The notes beneath the pieces are model-generated. The model had not been told where the DNA came from. It ran no database searches and saw nothing but the letters and a program-made list of their open reading frames with translations. DNA of 64,000 nucleotides from Lentzea sp. NEAU-D7 (GTDB taxonomy: Bacteria; Actinomycetota; Actinomycetes; Mycobacteriales; Pseudonocardiaceae), in NCBI RefSeq assembly GCF_026242055.1, contig NZ_JAPJDL010000002.1:124001-188000 (forward strand), given 5' to 3'. Positions 16,711 to 26,119 of this stretch are shown here, piece after piece; position 1 is the stretch's first letter; every line of letters starts with the position of its first letter. Both the position numbers and the translations under genes were made by a program.

Positions 16711-17500
16711 ACAGCAGCCGGGACATCGGCACCGGCAGCTCGTGCAGGTCGACGGTGATCTCCCGGTCGTACCAGACGAGGTCGGGCAGCAGCGCGACCG
16801 CGAGGCCCCGCTCCACGAACCGCAGCTTCACCAGCACGTCGGTCGAGGAGGAGCGCACGTCGGGTTCGTAGCCCTGGTGGCGGCACCAGTTCACGTTGAA
16901 CGTCCGCTGCGGGAAACCGGTGGGCTCCATGATCCACGGATGCGCGCCCACCTCGGAGACCGGCAGTCCACGGGGGACGGCCAGCCGGATCGGGTCCCGG
17001 ACCAGTTCCCGGTACTCCAGCCCGGGGAGCCTCGCCTCAGGCTGGTCCGGCCACTCCTCCACGAACACGAGGTCGAAGTCCCTGGCGTGCAGCGCGGAAA
17101 GCGCTTCCGCCGGGTCGAGCACCTGGAACTCGATGCGCAGTGACGGGTGCTCGTCCCTCATGCGGGCCAGCGTCGCCGGGATCAACGCCAGCGCCGCTGT
17201 CTGGAACGTCGCGACCCGCAGCGTGCCGGTGATCTCGTGCAGCGACGCGGCGACCTCCGACTCGGCCTGGTCCAGACGGGCGAGCACCTCCTCGGTGTGC
17301 CGCACCAGGATCTCGGCCTGCGGGGTGAGCTTCACCCGCCGCCCGACCGGTTCGAGCAGGGGCACGCCGACCTCGGTCTCCAGCAGCGAGAGCTGCTGCG
17401 ACACCGACGACGGGCTGTAGTTCAGCGCCTGCGCGACGGCGGCGAGCGTCCCCCGCTGGGAGAGCTCCCGCAGCAGTCGCAGGCGGTGGAGGTCGAACAT
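16613..17500 (-). CDS. LysR-family transcriptional regulator
   Basis: A 295-residue regulator: N-terminal winged HTH (LHRLRLLRELSQRGTLAAVA, then NYSPSSVSQQLSLLE) and a C-terminal periplasmic-binding-like effector domain. It is transcribed toward the DMT exporter and overlaps its 3' end by 98 bp, so the two transcripts are antisense at their tails. The ligand is unknown. The upstream 80 bp also serve the divergent secreted-protein gene, whose promoter it could control. Confidence 0.9.
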   Translation of the reverse strand: MFDLHRLRLLRELSQRGTLAAVAQALNYSPSSVSQQLSLLETEVGVPLLEPVGRRVKLTPQAEILVRHTEEVLARLDQAESEVAASLHEITGTLRVATFQTAALALIPATLARMRDEHPSLRIEFQVLDPAEALSALHARDFDLVFVEEWPDQPEARLPGLEYRELVRDPIRLAVPRGLPVSEVGAHPWIMEPTGFPQRTFNVNWCRHQGYEPDVRSSSTDVLVKLRFVERGLAVALLPDLVWYDREITVDLHELPVPMSRLLFTAARAGRGQHPAVRAFREALALSVAPLRPRP

Positions 17501-17544
17501 CCGATCATTATCGGCTACGCTCCCGCTACCGCCCCCTGAGAAAA

Positions 17545-17562
17545 CGTGCTGTCTTCAGCACG
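17545..17562. promoter_or_regulatory. Hairpin immediately before a strong RBS
   Basis: CGTGCTG-TCTT-CAGCACG forms a 7-bp perfect stem 4 nt before GAGGAGGT of the next gene, with a CTTT on its 3' side. It could attenuate or tune translation of the secreted protein. No conserved riboswitch was recognised. Confidence 0.45.
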
Positions 17563-17580
17563 CTTTGAGGAGGTATCGGT

Positions 17581-18183
17581 ATGTCCGAACGACTCCGCAG
17601 TGTCGCGGGGATCGCGCTGGCGACCGGTCTGCTCGTGTCGGTCTCACCGGCACAGGCCCAGGTCGAGACGGGTCCGTGGACCAGCTACTCGCCGTCGTTC
17701 ACCGTTCAGGAACGCGGCTGTGGCAACGTCGACAACCTGACGTTCCACCTCACCTGCTCCACCGCGAGCGGTGACCAGCGTGCCGAGCGGCGTTACGCCA
17801 CTTACACCGGCGGCACGCGCCAGTTCGAGGGCAGCTTCCGGATCACGAGTCTCGGTGGCACCCGCATCAGTCTCAAGCAGACGTTCCGGGAGGCCCCCAC
17901 CGCGGGACCGTTCTGGATGCTCGCCGTGGAACGCGGCGGCCGGCTCTACGCCGTGCACGGGGGCGACACCATCGCCACCGGCGCGACCGTGGGGGCGACC
18001 GTGCGCGTGAACACCGTGCACAACACGGCCACGGAGCACCGCACGTACATCAACGGCTCGCGTGCGCACACCTACGCGAGCTCCGGTACGAGTTTCTACG
18101 ACAAGTTCGGCGCGTACAGGACCTCCAGCGGCCAAGGACCTGCCACGGTCACCTGGAGCAACATCCGGTTCTGGCGCAAGTGA
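17581..18183 (+). CDS. Secreted beta-jelly-roll protein resembling polysaccharide lyases
   Basis: A 200-residue exported protein with signal peptide ending AQA (about residue 26) and a beta-rich mature domain. The end, FYDKFGAYRTSSGQGPATVT followed by WSNIRFW, is like the YFKxGxY strand of concanavalin-type alginate/glucuronan lyases, but catalytic residues cannot be assigned with confidence. The ribosome-binding site GAGGAGGT is very strong and preceded by a small hairpin. It may be linked to the lipoprotein gene 13 bp downstream. Polysaccharide binding or cleavage is plausible, not shown. Confidence 0.65.
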   Translation: MSERLRSVAGIALATGLLVSVSPAQAQVETGPWTSYSPSFTVQERGCGNVDNLTFHLTCSTASGDQRAERRYATYTGGTRQFEGSFRITSLGGTRISLKQTFREAPTAGPFWMLAVERGGRLYAVHGGDTIATGATVGATVRVNTVHNTATEHRTYINGSRAHTYASSGTSFYDKFGAYRTSSGQGPATVTWSNIRFWRK

Positions 18184-18196
18184 GCCGTCTTCCTCG

Positions 18197-18868
18197 ATGA
18201 GAAGCGGCTTGGTTTCGGTACTCCTGCTGCTCCTGGCTGCCTGTGGCCAGGAACAGCGGGACCCCGTGCTGACGTCCGAGCTGACCTCGCCGATCGACGT
18301 GACGCTGCACTGGCGTCCGGAGGCGGGGTCGGCCGGGCAGGTCGTCGAGTACGCGAACACCCGGGACGGCGACTACACGATCCTGGAGTTCGCCACGGCG
18401 GCGAAGAACACCTACGAGCATCCGGACCTGATCCCGGAAACCGAGTTCTACTACCGGGTCCGGCCGTACACCGGACCTGCCTCGGCCACGGTGGACGTCG
18501 CGTTGCCCCCTGGCGACGACGTGCCGGAGATCGAGGGGCCGGACTGGACCGCGCCGGTCAAGGCCGGCGGGGGCAAGGCGCCGGTGGCCTCGCCCGAGGC
18601 GGCGGCGTCGGAGGTGAAGGCGGAGGTGAAGCACGCCAACGGGATCCTGTTCACCTGGCAGGACCGGGCATCCGACGAGGACGGGTACCTGATCGAGGTG
18701 AGGCCCGCGGGCGCGGCGGACTACCGCGTCGCCGTGCAGCTCGACCCGGACACCACCTCGTACGGGGTGATCACACTTCCAGACGAGAAAACCGCGACCT
18801 ATCGGGTGCGGGCGTTCCGGTTCGGGCCATCGTCGAACCTGACGCACCAGACGACGGGAAAGGCCTGA
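18197..18868 (+). CDS. Lipoprotein with fibronectin-III-like repeats
   Basis: A 223-residue lipoprotein: MRSGLVSVLLLLLAACG carries a lipobox (LAAC), so the mature protein is membrane-anchored. Two FnIII-like segments follow (DVTLHWRPEAG...YYRVRPYTGPAS and ILFTWQDRASDEDGYLIEVRP...YRVRAFRFGP), separated by a charged Ala/Glu-rich spacer. It starts 13 bp after the secreted-protein gene, probably cotranscribed. The last 98 bp are antisense to the convergent small membrane-protein gene. Likely role: binding or assembly at the cell surface; no enzyme motif. Confidence 0.75.
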   Translation: MRSGLVSVLLLLLAACGQEQRDPVLTSELTSPIDVTLHWRPEAGSAGQVVEYANTRDGDYTILEFATAAKNTYEHPDLIPETEFYYRVRPYTGPASATVDVALPPGDDVPEIEGPDWTAPVKAGGGKAPVASPEAAASEVKAEVKHANGILFTWQDRASDEDGYLIEVRPAGAADYRVAVQLDPDTTSYGVITLPDEKTATYRVRAFRFGPSSNLTHQTTGKA

Positions 18869-19037
18869 GCGCCTGTCTGGCACTCCACGCGCTCGCGGCG
18901 AGCAACACCGCCGCGAGCGCGTAGGGCCAGGTCGTTCTCTCCGTGACGGCGAGGCCGGCGTTGATCATGGCCAGCAGGCCGAACACGCTGCTGAGCAGCC
19001 ACCAGGTCAGCCGGTCTTCAGGCGAGTGAGCAGTCAT
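18771..19037 (-). CDS. Small two-helix membrane protein
   Basis: An 88-residue protein with two hydrophobic helices (WWLLSSVFGLLAMINAGLAV and YALAAVLLAASAW) and a basic/Ser-rich tail. It starts 10 bp after the helical-protein gene on the same strand (TAG CCC ACC CGA ATG), which suggests translational coupling. Its 3' third overlaps the convergent lipoprotein gene by 98 bp. Without database support it could still be a chance frame, but the hydrophobic pattern and coupling favour a real gene. Confidence 0.55.
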   Translation of the reverse strand: MTAHSPEDRLTWWLLSSVFGLLAMINAGLAVTERTTWPYALAAVLLAASAWSARQALRPFPSSGASGSTMARTGTPAPDRSRFSRLEV

Positions 19038-19046
19038 TCGGGTGGG

Positions 19047-19691
19047 CTACCCGTTCTCGACCTCCTTCACACCTTCTTCCTCTTCTTTTTTCTCACCGCG
19101 CCGGCGCATGAACGAGAAGCCGGGGATGCCGAGGATCGCCTGGCGCATGTCGCTGGTGACTTCGAGCAGCTGGTGCACCTCCGGGCCGACCTTGTCCAGG
19201 GTCGCGAGGATCGGCAGGATGTCGCTGATCAGGTGCTCCGTCAGCACCGGCAGCTCGTCGACCAGCTTGATCGCGGCCTCGACCTCGTGCGGGGAGAGCT
19301 CGTCCACGAACCGCTTCGCGAGCGGCTGGGCCTGCTTGGCGAGCGGCTCGTACATGCCGATCAGCTCGTTGGCCGTGTGCGCGGTGTGGCCGGCGGTCGT
19401 GACGACCAGCCCGGCCCGCTCGGCGACGTCGCTCGCGCTCGCCGTGATCGCGCGGACCTCGTCGACGGCCTTCTCCGCGTCCGCCACGACGTTGGCCGTG
19501 CGGTCCACCAGGGAGCCGGCTCTCGCGACGATGCCGTCGACGGAGTCGATCGTGCCGTTGACCTTGCGGACGAGCTGTTCCACCTCGCCGAGCAGGCTCA
19601 GCACGCGGGCCGGAACGGCCGCGACGGCCACTGTCGTGTCGAGGGCGGTGTTGAGCGCCTGCTTGGCAAGTCCCATGCCGGGGATTTCCAT
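19047..19691 (-). CDS. Hypothetical helical/coiled-coil protein
   Basis: A 214-residue protein that is almost wholly predicted alpha-helical, with heptad-like runs (LVRKVNGTIDSVDGIVARAG, then AEKAVDEVRAITASASDVAE) and a highly charged C-terminus rich in Lys/Glu. The start MEIPGMG at 19691 is preferred to the longer frame. It resembles phasin-like or structural actinobacterial proteins of unknown role. It is probably cotranscribed with the small membrane-protein gene downstream. No catalytic motif is visible. Confidence 0.7.
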   Translation of the reverse strand: MEIPGMGLAKQALNTALDTTVAVAAVPARVLSLLGEVEQLVRKVNGTIDSVDGIVARAGSLVDRTANVVADAEKAVDEVRAITASASDVAERAGLVVTTAGHTAHTANELIGMYEPLAKQAQPLAKRFVDELSPHEVEAAIKLVDELPVLTEHLISDILPILATLDKVGPEVHQLLEVTSDMRQAILGIPGFSFMRRRGEKKEEEEGVKEVENG

Positions 19692-19878
19692 GCGTCCACT
19701 CTGCCTTACGCGTTGGTCGGTTCGGGGTAACGCCATTCGGTTTTCGGAACTGCCGCGCGTCGTGATCGGTTTTCCTGATGTCTGCCGGCTGGCTGATCGG
19801 GCGAACCGGGAACCATGCGCCGCCCGAAGTTGTCAGAGCCGGGGGTTAGCATGCCCGGCGGGCGAGGGAGGGCGCGTT

Positions 19879-22041
19879 ATGTCTTGGTGGCACCGGATCA
19901 GACGCATTATCTCCGGTGGAGGGCGGGAATCGGCGAGTTTCGTCGCGGCGCTGCTGGGTGTTCTGGTGCTCGCGGGCGCCGCGCTGGGGCAGGGCATCTC
20001 CCGGACGTCGGTCGCGGTGTCGGACGGGCTCACCTGGCTCGGCGACGACCAGCGCGGTGAGGTCGTGCAGATCAACCCCGGTTCGGGCAAGCCCCAGACG
20101 CGGTTGCAGATCAGCGGCCCCGACTCGCAGCTGGAGATCGCGCAGGAGGACGGCCGGCTGATCGTCCTGAACCGGCGCACCGGCGAGATCACCGTCATCG
20201 ACCTGGCCACACTGCTCGCCTCCGGCCGCCGGCAGGCGCCGCCCGGTGCGACGAGCAAGGTGCTGGTGTCGAACGGGATGGTGTTCGTCGTCGACCGCGC
20301 GACCGGCACCGTGCACACCGCCGACCCGCTGACGCTGGCCGACGTCGGGCAGACCTGGCAGGCCGGTCAGCCCCTCGCGGACGCCGTCGTGGACGAGCGC
20401 GGGGTGCTGTGGCTGGTCGACCACGGCGGCACGTTGCGCTCGCTCGACTGGTCCGACGACGAGGAGCGGTTCGAGGAGCGCTCGCAGCGCCAGGTCACCG
20501 GCGCCGGGCCACGCACCGTCCTGGTGCCGCACGACCAGGGCGTCACGCTCATCGGTCTCGACGGCGGTGTCGTCGTGCGCGACGGCACGGGGGAGGACGT
20601 GAACTCGTCCACCGACCGCTCGGACGCCGAGGTGATCGCCGCGCAGTCCTCGCCGATCGACCTGGTGCCCGCGTCGGTGCCGTCGTCCTCGGTCGTCGTG
20701 CTGGTCGTCGGCCGTGACGTCCTGCGCGTCGACGTCGGCGCGATGGGGTGCCCGAAGCCGGGGCGTCCCGCGGTGTTCCGCGACAAGGTCTACGTGCCCT
20801 GCAAGGGGTCCGGCAAGGTCATCATCCTCGACCGCGGTGGCAGCCGCGGTGGCGACGACGTCCGCACGTCCGGTGGAGCCGACCCCGAGCTCGTGTTCGA
20901 CGACGGCCGGCTCTTCGTGAACGTGCCCGGCTCGTCCACGGGCGTGCTGGTCGACGCGGACGGCGGGACGCGCTCGCTGACGATCCGCAGCCCCGAGCTC
21001 CCGGTGAAGAACCCGGACCGCTCGCCGCCACCGTCCGTGCCGCCGCCCCCGCCGCCGAACCCCAACGAGCCGCAGAAGCCGCCGCGCAACAACGGCAACA
21101 ACGGCAACGGCACCGGTGTGACGAGCGAGGTCCCGCCGCCGCCGTCGGTTCCTTCCACGCCGCCTTCCGCCGGAAGCGCGGCTCCGGCCGCGCCCGCCGG
21201 GGTGACGGTGCGGGAGAAGTCGCGCTCCGCCTCCGCGCTCGTCGTGACGGTGAGCTGGACCGCGGCCGTGTCGGCCGATCCGGTCGTGGGCTACACCGTC
21301 GCGGGCTCCGGTTCGTTCAGCGGTGGCTCGGTGTCGGCGCAGTCGGCCGGCACCTCCGCCGACCTCTCGGTGCCGTGCGCGGGTTCCACGTTCTGCACGA
21401 GCGGCAGGCTCGACGTGACGGTGCGCGCCTCCACGGCGTCGACGGCCGGTGCCGCGGGCATGGCCGCGTTCACCGTGACGCCGCCCGCGAACACCCCGCC
21501 GCCCAACACCCCGCCCCCGAACACCCCGCCGCCCAACACGCCTCCGCCCCCGCCCCCGCCGCCGGTCACGACGACGACCACGCCTCCGCCGCCTCCCCCT
21601 CCGCCGCCGCCCTCGCTGCCGAGCGCGGGTGCCGTGGTGATCACGGGGATCTCGGGTGTGCGCACGAACCCGTCCCGTCGGGTCACCCTGGCGCCACCGG
21701 CCGACTGGGCGAGCCACAACGGCCGCTGCGAGGTCGTGAACAAGACGTACGGGTTCTCCGTCGGGATCCCGTGCAACGCGACGTCGGCGACCATCGACGT
21801 GGACGAGGGCAGCAACGCGATCGTGGTGCGCGCCTTCGCGGCCTCCGGGGCCGGCCAGGTCGACTCGGCGCAGAAGAACGCGCTCTTCACCTACGACGAA
21901 TGCGCGGGCAAGCCGAACTGCATCCCGCGGATGGCACCGGCCGGAGCCGGTACCGCGCCGATGAGCGCGGGCGGGCTCGGTCTGCTGGCGTGCGCGTTCC
22001 TGCTGCGCATCGGTGTTCGTCGTGGAGAAGAGGAAAAGTGA
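19879..22041 (+). CDS. Membrane-anchored surface protein with beta-propeller-like and FnIII domains
   Basis: A 720-residue protein and first gene of a four-gene overlapping operon. An N-terminal helix (SFVAALLGVLVLAGAALGQG) anchors or exports it. Residues about 40-370 form WD/NHL-like strand repeats (VLWLVDHGGTLRSLDW, VRVDVGAMG). Proline-rich linkers with four repeats of NTPPP separate an FnIII-like domain (about 430-530) from a C-terminal beta domain, and a final helix ends in RRGEEEK. In actinobacteria such genes typically precede moxR-DUF58-tgpA operons. RBS GGGAGG lies before the ATG. The role in that operon is unknown, perhaps assembly of a surface complex. Confidence 0.75.
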   Translation: MSWWHRIRRIISGGGRESASFVAALLGVLVLAGAALGQGISRTSVAVSDGLTWLGDDQRGEVVQINPGSGKPQTRLQISGPDSQLEIAQEDGRLIVLNRRTGEITVIDLATLLASGRRQAPPGATSKVLVSNGMVFVVDRATGTVHTADPLTLADVGQTWQAGQPLADAVVDERGVLWLVDHGGTLRSLDWSDDEERFEERSQRQVTGAGPRTVLVPHDQGVTLIGLDGGVVVRDGTGEDVNSSTDRSDAEVIAAQSSPIDLVPASVPSSSVVVLVVGRDVLRVDVGAMGCPKPGRPAVFRDKVYVPCKGSGKVIILDRGGSRGGDDVRTSGGADPELVFDDGRLFVNVPGSSTGVLVDADGGTRSLTIRSPELPVKNPDRSPPPSVPPPPPPNPNEPQKPPRNNGNNGNGTGVTSEVPPPPSVPSTPPSAGSAAPAAPAGVTVREKSRSASALVVTVSWTAAVSADPVVGYTVAGSGSFSGGSVSAQSAGTSADLSVPCAGSTFCTSGRLDVTVRASTASTAGAAGMAAFTVTPPANTPPPNTPPPNTPPPNTPPPPPPPPVTTTTTPPPPPPPPPPSLPSAGAVVITGISGVRTNPSRRVTLAPPADWASHNGRCEVVNKTYGFSVGIPCNATSATIDVDEGSNAIVVRAFAASGAGQVDSAQKNALFTYDECAGKPNCIPRMAPAGAGTAPMSAGGLGLLACAFLLRIGVRRGEEEK

Positions 22042-23003
22042 TCGACACCGGTGAGGTCTCCGCCTTCCGAGACCTGCACACCCGCCTCGCGGACGCGGTC
22101 GAGAGCGCCGTGCGCGGCAAGCGCGACGTGATCGACCTCGTGCTGGTGGCGATGTTCGCGGGTGGTCACGTGCTGCTCGAGGACGTGCCCGGCACGGGCA
22201 AGACGACGCTGGCGCGTGCCGTCGCGGGCGCGCTGGGCGGGGTGTCGCGGCGGGTGCAGTTCACCCCCGACCTCCTGCCGTCCGATGTCACGGGCACCTC
22301 GGTCTACGACCCGCAGACGGGGCAGATCCGGTTCCGGCCCGGCCCCGTGTTCGCGAACATCGTGCTGGCCGACGAGATCAACCGCGCGGCGGCCAAGACG
22401 CAGTCCGCGCTGCTGGAGGTCATGGAGGAGCGGACCGTCACGATCGACGGCGTCGGGCACGCCGTGCCCGACCCGTTCCTCGTGGTGGCCACGCAGAACC
22501 CGATCGACCTCGACGGCACGTACCGGCTGCCCGAGGCGCAGCTCGACCGCTTCATGCTGCGCACCTCGATCGGCTACCCGTCGGTGGAGGACGAGCTCGA
22601 GGTGCTGCGTCCCGGCAGCGGGGCGGGCCGGATCGCCGACGTGCGCACGGTGTCGTCGCCGCGGGAGATCAGCGCGTTCAGCGGCCGGTTGCAGCTGTTG
22701 CACGTCGCCGACCCGATCCTGCAGTACATCTCCGCGCTGGGCACGGCCACCCGCACCGACGAACGGCTGCGGCTCGGCACCTCCACGCGTGGCCTGCGGA
22801 CGCTCGTGCGCTGCGCACAGGTGTACGCGGCGTCGAAGGGGCGGCATTTCGTGGTGCCGCAGGACGTTCAGGACATCGCGGACCCGGTGCTCGCACACCG
22901 GCTGGTGCTGACGCGCGAGAGCGTTCTGTCGGGCGTCACGACGTCCGAGGTGCTGGCCGACGTGCTCTCGCGCGTGGCCGCGCCCAAGCCCGCGGCGCAA
23001 TGA
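22038..23003 (+). CDS. MoxR-family AAA+ ATPase
   Basis: A 321-residue chaperone-like ATPase: Walker A VPGTGKTTLA (about residue 50), Walker B VLADEINRA, sensor/arginine motifs in VATQNPIDLDGTYRLPEAQLDRF. The GTG start overlaps the previous stop (GTGA), and the next gene overlaps the stop (ATGA). MoxR proteins usually act with DUF58/VWA proteins to remodel or activate partners. The gene order (surface protein, moxR, DUF58, tgpA) is the standard actinobacterial arrangement. Confidence 0.95.
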   Translation: MIDTGEVSAFRDLHTRLADAVESAVRGKRDVIDLVLVAMFAGGHVLLEDVPGTGKTTLARAVAGALGGVSRRVQFTPDLLPSDVTGTSVYDPQTGQIRFRPGPVFANIVLADEINRAAAKTQSALLEVMEERTVTIDGVGHAVPDPFLVVATQNPIDLDGTYRLPEAQLDRFMLRTSIGYPSVEDELEVLRPGSGAGRIADVRTVSSPREISAFSGRLQLLHVADPILQYISALGTATRTDERLRLGTSTRGLRTLVRCAQVYAASKGRHFVVPQDVQDIADPVLAHRLVLTRESVLSGVTTSEVLADVLSRVAAPKPAAQ

Positions 23004-24106
23004 GACTGACCGTGCGCGGCACCGGAACCGCGGTGCTGGGCCTGCTGATGCTCGGGGTCGGCCTGTGGTGGCGGTACGCGGGCATGGCGGCGTTCGGCCT
23101 GGCGCTGACCGCGCTGGTCGTCGCCTCGATCGTCTCCGTGCTCGTCGCCTCGCCGTTGTCGGTCTCGCGCACGGTCCGCCCGCGCACGGTGCCCCGCCTG
23201 GCGCGGTGCAGCGGCAGGCTCGAACTGTCCTCCACCGGTCGCTGGCCGGTGGCGCTCGACGCCGTCGACGTCGTGGCGGGCTCGCCGATGGACGTCGACG
23301 TGCCGCTGCTGGCACCCGGCGCGGTCGAGGCCGTCGACTACGCGATCCCGACCGAACGGCGCGGCGTGTTCGACGTCGGGCCGCTCACGTTGCGGCGCAG
23401 GGGCCTGGCCGGCCTGGCGCAGGCGCGCACCGTGCTGGGCGAGGTCGTCCAGGTGCGGGTGGTGCCGCGCGTGCTGCCGGTCAGGGGCCTGCCCTCCGGT
23501 GCCCGCCGGGGTCAGGTCGGCGCCGACGAACGCGTCGAGCGCGGTGGCACCGACCTGGTGGGGCTGCGGGAGTACGTGCCCGGTGACGACCTGAGGCGCC
23601 TGCACTGGGCGACGTCCGCGCGCACCGGCACGCTCATGATCCGCGAGGACGCCGACCCGGCCCGTCCGCACCTGGCCGTGCTGCTGGACGACAACGCGTC
23701 GTCGTACGCGGAGGAACAACGCTTCGAGGAGGCCGTCGAGGTGGCGGCGTCGCTCGTCACGTCGGCCCTGGAACAGGGACATCCGGTGCGGCTGCTGACC
23801 TCGTCGGGCGGCACCGACATCGAGGAGCAGCAGGACTCGGCGCCGATCCTGTCCGCGCTGGCCGACCTCGCGCTGCGCGACGTCGACGGCCGGCCGACCG
23901 TGCCGGTGCGCGACCTCGACGTGGTGGCCGTGATCAGCGGGAGCCCGGTGCCCGCCCTGGTGCTGGAGGCGGGACGGGCCGCGTTCGGCGTGGTGCTCGT
24001 GGTGGACGAGAAGCGGCCGGTGAGCGCCGCCGGGTCGGTGCTGCTGATCAGCGGGGCGCGGGCGGAGGACCTGGTCGACTCGTGGAACGCGGTGGTGGCG
24101 CGGTGA
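23000..24106 (+). CDS. DUF58 membrane protein
   Basis: A 368-residue protein: two N-terminal membrane helices (AVLGLLMLGVGLWWRYAGM and ALTALVVASIVSVLVA), an extracellular-like beta region, then the DUF58 signature GLREYVPGDDLRRLHWATSA. The remaining part is VWA-like. The start overlaps moxR (ATGA) and the stop overlaps the next gene (GTGA). Likely a membrane partner of the MoxR ATPase. Confidence 0.92.
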   Translation: MRLTVRGTGTAVLGLLMLGVGLWWRYAGMAAFGLALTALVVASIVSVLVASPLSVSRTVRPRTVPRLARCSGRLELSSTGRWPVALDAVDVVAGSPMDVDVPLLAPGAVEAVDYAIPTERRGVFDVGPLTLRRRGLAGLAQARTVLGEVVQVRVVPRVLPVRGLPSGARRGQVGADERVERGGTDLVGLREYVPGDDLRRLHWATSARTGTLMIREDADPARPHLAVLLDDNASSYAEEQRFEEAVEVAASLVTSALEQGHPVRLLTSSGGTDIEEQQDSAPILSALADLALRDVDGRPTVPVRDLDVVAVISGSPVPALVLEAGRAAFGVVLVVDEKRPVSAAGSVLLISGARAEDLVDSWNAVVAR

Positions 24107-26115
24107 ACGGCTCCCTGCTGAGGTACGGCTGGGTCGCGGCCGTCCTGCTCGTCGGCGCGCTGCAGCTCTCCCAGGCCTGGGACGGCGCCACCGTCTACTT
24201 CGGACTCGCCGCGGCCGCCGGGTTCCTCGCCGTGGCGCTGAAGCGGATCGTCCCGGCGGGACTCGCCGCGCTCGCGGTCACGGTGCTCGCGCTGACGGGC
24301 GGGTTCTTCCTGGCCCGCGGCGCGTCCCCGGACCGCGATCCCACGTGGGTGCTGCTCGACACCGTGCCGAGGCTGCTCACGGCGGCCCGTCCCGCGCCCG
24401 CCACACCCGAACTGCTCGTGCCCGGCCTGCTGCTGATCATCGGTGTCTCCACCGGCATGGTGCTCTCGGTGACCAAGCGCGGTACGGCGTTGTTCGTGCC
24501 CGCACTCGGCGCGGCCACCCTCTACGTGTCGGCGGCGCTGCTCACCACCGGCCGTGCGGACCGGTACGGCCTCGTCGCACTGACGCTGGTCGTGCTGCTG
24601 GCGCTGGGCTGGCTGATCATCGACCGGCGCGGGCCCGTGCTGCCTCCCGCGGTGCTCGCCACGGCCCTGGCAGCACTCACGCTGCTCGCTTTCGTGTTGC
24701 CCACCAACGGTTTCGAACCGCGCAAGCTCGTCACCCCGCCTGTCACCAACATCGCGATCTCGAACCCGCTGCCGCAGCTCGCCTCGTGGGCGGCGCAGGG
24801 GGACGCGGAGCTGTTCCGGATGCGCGGGCCCGAGGTGCCGGTGCGGCTGGTGACGCTGAGCCGGTACTCGGGGGCGTCCTGGGAGGCGGCCTCGACGTAC
24901 GGGCCGCTCGGCGTGGTCGACGCGCCGGACCTGCCCATCGGCCGGAAGTTCCAGGACGCCAGCGTGGAACTGCGGATCACCGGACTGCAGGGGGAGTGGC
25001 TGCCGGGTGTCGGGAAGCCGCAGGCGGTGTCCCTGAGCAACGCCATGGTCGACCCCGACACCGGATCGCTCGTCGTGGCCGAAGGGCTGAAGACCGGGCT
25101 GAACTACACGGTGCGCGGGGTCGTCGAGACGCCGGCCGACACGGACCTCGCCGAGGCCCAGGTCCCCGCCACCGCGACGAAGTACACGGCGTTGCCGCGG
25201 CTGCCGTTCACGCTGGCCGAGTACGCGCGGCAGGCGACGCAGAACGCGCGCACACCGTACGAGAAGGCCGTGGCGCTGGAACAGGTCGTGCGCCTCAACC
25301 GCAGGCCGGACGCGGAGGCACCGGTCGGGTCGTCCTACGCGCGGCTGGAGACGTTCCTGTTCGGCGCGGCGGGCGAGTCCGGTGCGGGCGCGGGCACTGC
25401 GGAGCAGTTCGCGTCGGCCTACGCGGTGCTCGCGCGCTCGGTCGGGTTGCCGACACGGGTCGTGGTCGGGTTCCAGCCGGTGCCCGAGCAGAACGGCGAG
25501 CGGATCGTGCGGGCCGCGGACGCCACCGCGTGGCCGGAGGTCTACTTCAGCGGGTGGGGCTGGGTCGCGTTCGATCCCGTGTCCGGCAACGGAAGCGGGC
25601 CGAGCGCCGCCTCGAAGCGCGAGGTGCTGAACCGGCTCGCGTCGACCACCGCGAAGCCGTCGCCGACCTCGCTCGCGTCGGTGCCGCCGCTCGTGCAGCC
25701 GACCGCCGTGCGCGACGACCAGGCCGCCGCGCCGCAGGCCGCGAAGGGCTTCCCGTTCTGGGTGCTCACACCGGTGCTGGTGCTCGCCGGACTGTTCGCG
25801 GCACGGACCTCGCGCCGCCTCAGGCTGCGGGCGGCCGGCCCGGTCGGAGCGTGGAACGAGGTGCTCGACTCGTTGCAGCTCGCCGGGCTGCGGCCGAAGC
25901 CGAGCCGCACCGTGCCGGACGTCGCGCGCGAGTGGGGCGAGGCGGGCGCACGGTTGGCCGTTCTGGTCGACCAGGCCGCGTTCGCGCCGCGGCCGGTCGA
26001 GCACGAGAACAGCTGGCGGCTGGCCCGGCAGGTGAAGAAAGCGTTGCGGCGCAAGGCTTCCTGGTGGCGCAGGGTCGTCTGGGCGGTCGACCCGCGGCCG
26101 TTGTTCCGGCGCTGA
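24103..26115 (+). CDS. TgpA-type transglutaminase-like protein, catalytic Cys and His replaced
   Basis: A 670-residue protein with a bundle of N-terminal membrane helices (about 1-200), an extracytoplasmic part, a transglutaminase-core domain and a C-terminal helix followed by a basic cytoplasmic tail. Core region GTAEQFASAYAVLARSVGLP has Ala433 where the catalytic Cys is expected, and DATAWPEVYF has Thr475 where the catalytic His is expected; Asp491 (AFDP) is retained. This predicts loss of transglutaminase/protease activity with retention of the fold. It ends the GTGA/ATGA-overlapping operon with MoxR and DUF58, and is convergent with the kinase operon 4 bp away. Confidence 0.88.
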   Translation: MNGSLLRYGWVAAVLLVGALQLSQAWDGATVYFGLAAAAGFLAVALKRIVPAGLAALAVTVLALTGGFFLARGASPDRDPTWVLLDTVPRLLTAARPAPATPELLVPGLLLIIGVSTGMVLSVTKRGTALFVPALGAATLYVSAALLTTGRADRYGLVALTLVVLLALGWLIIDRRGPVLPPAVLATALAALTLLAFVLPTNGFEPRKLVTPPVTNIAISNPLPQLASWAAQGDAELFRMRGPEVPVRLVTLSRYSGASWEAASTYGPLGVVDAPDLPIGRKFQDASVELRITGLQGEWLPGVGKPQAVSLSNAMVDPDTGSLVVAEGLKTGLNYTVRGVVETPADTDLAEAQVPATATKYTALPRLPFTLAEYARQATQNARTPYEKAVALEQVVRLNRRPDAEAPVGSSYARLETFLFGAAGESGAGAGTAEQFASAYAVLARSVGLPTRVVVGFQPVPEQNGERIVRAADATAWPEVYFSGWGWVAFDPVSGNGSGPSAASKREVLNRLASTTAKPSPTSLASVPPLVQPTAVRDDQAAAPQAAKGFPFWVLTPVLVLAGLFAARTSRRLRLRAAGPVGAWNEVLDSLQLAGLRPKPSRTVPDVAREWGEAGARLAVLVDQAAFAPRPVEHENSWRLARQVKKALRRKASWWRRVVWAVDPRPLFRR

Positions 26116-26119
26116 CGGA

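Noticed and set aside
21480..21620. Short tandem repeats in the FnIII protein gene as a CRISPR-like or mobile repeat
   Set aside because: They are in-frame repeats encoding NTPPP and poly-proline linkers, explained by protein structure.
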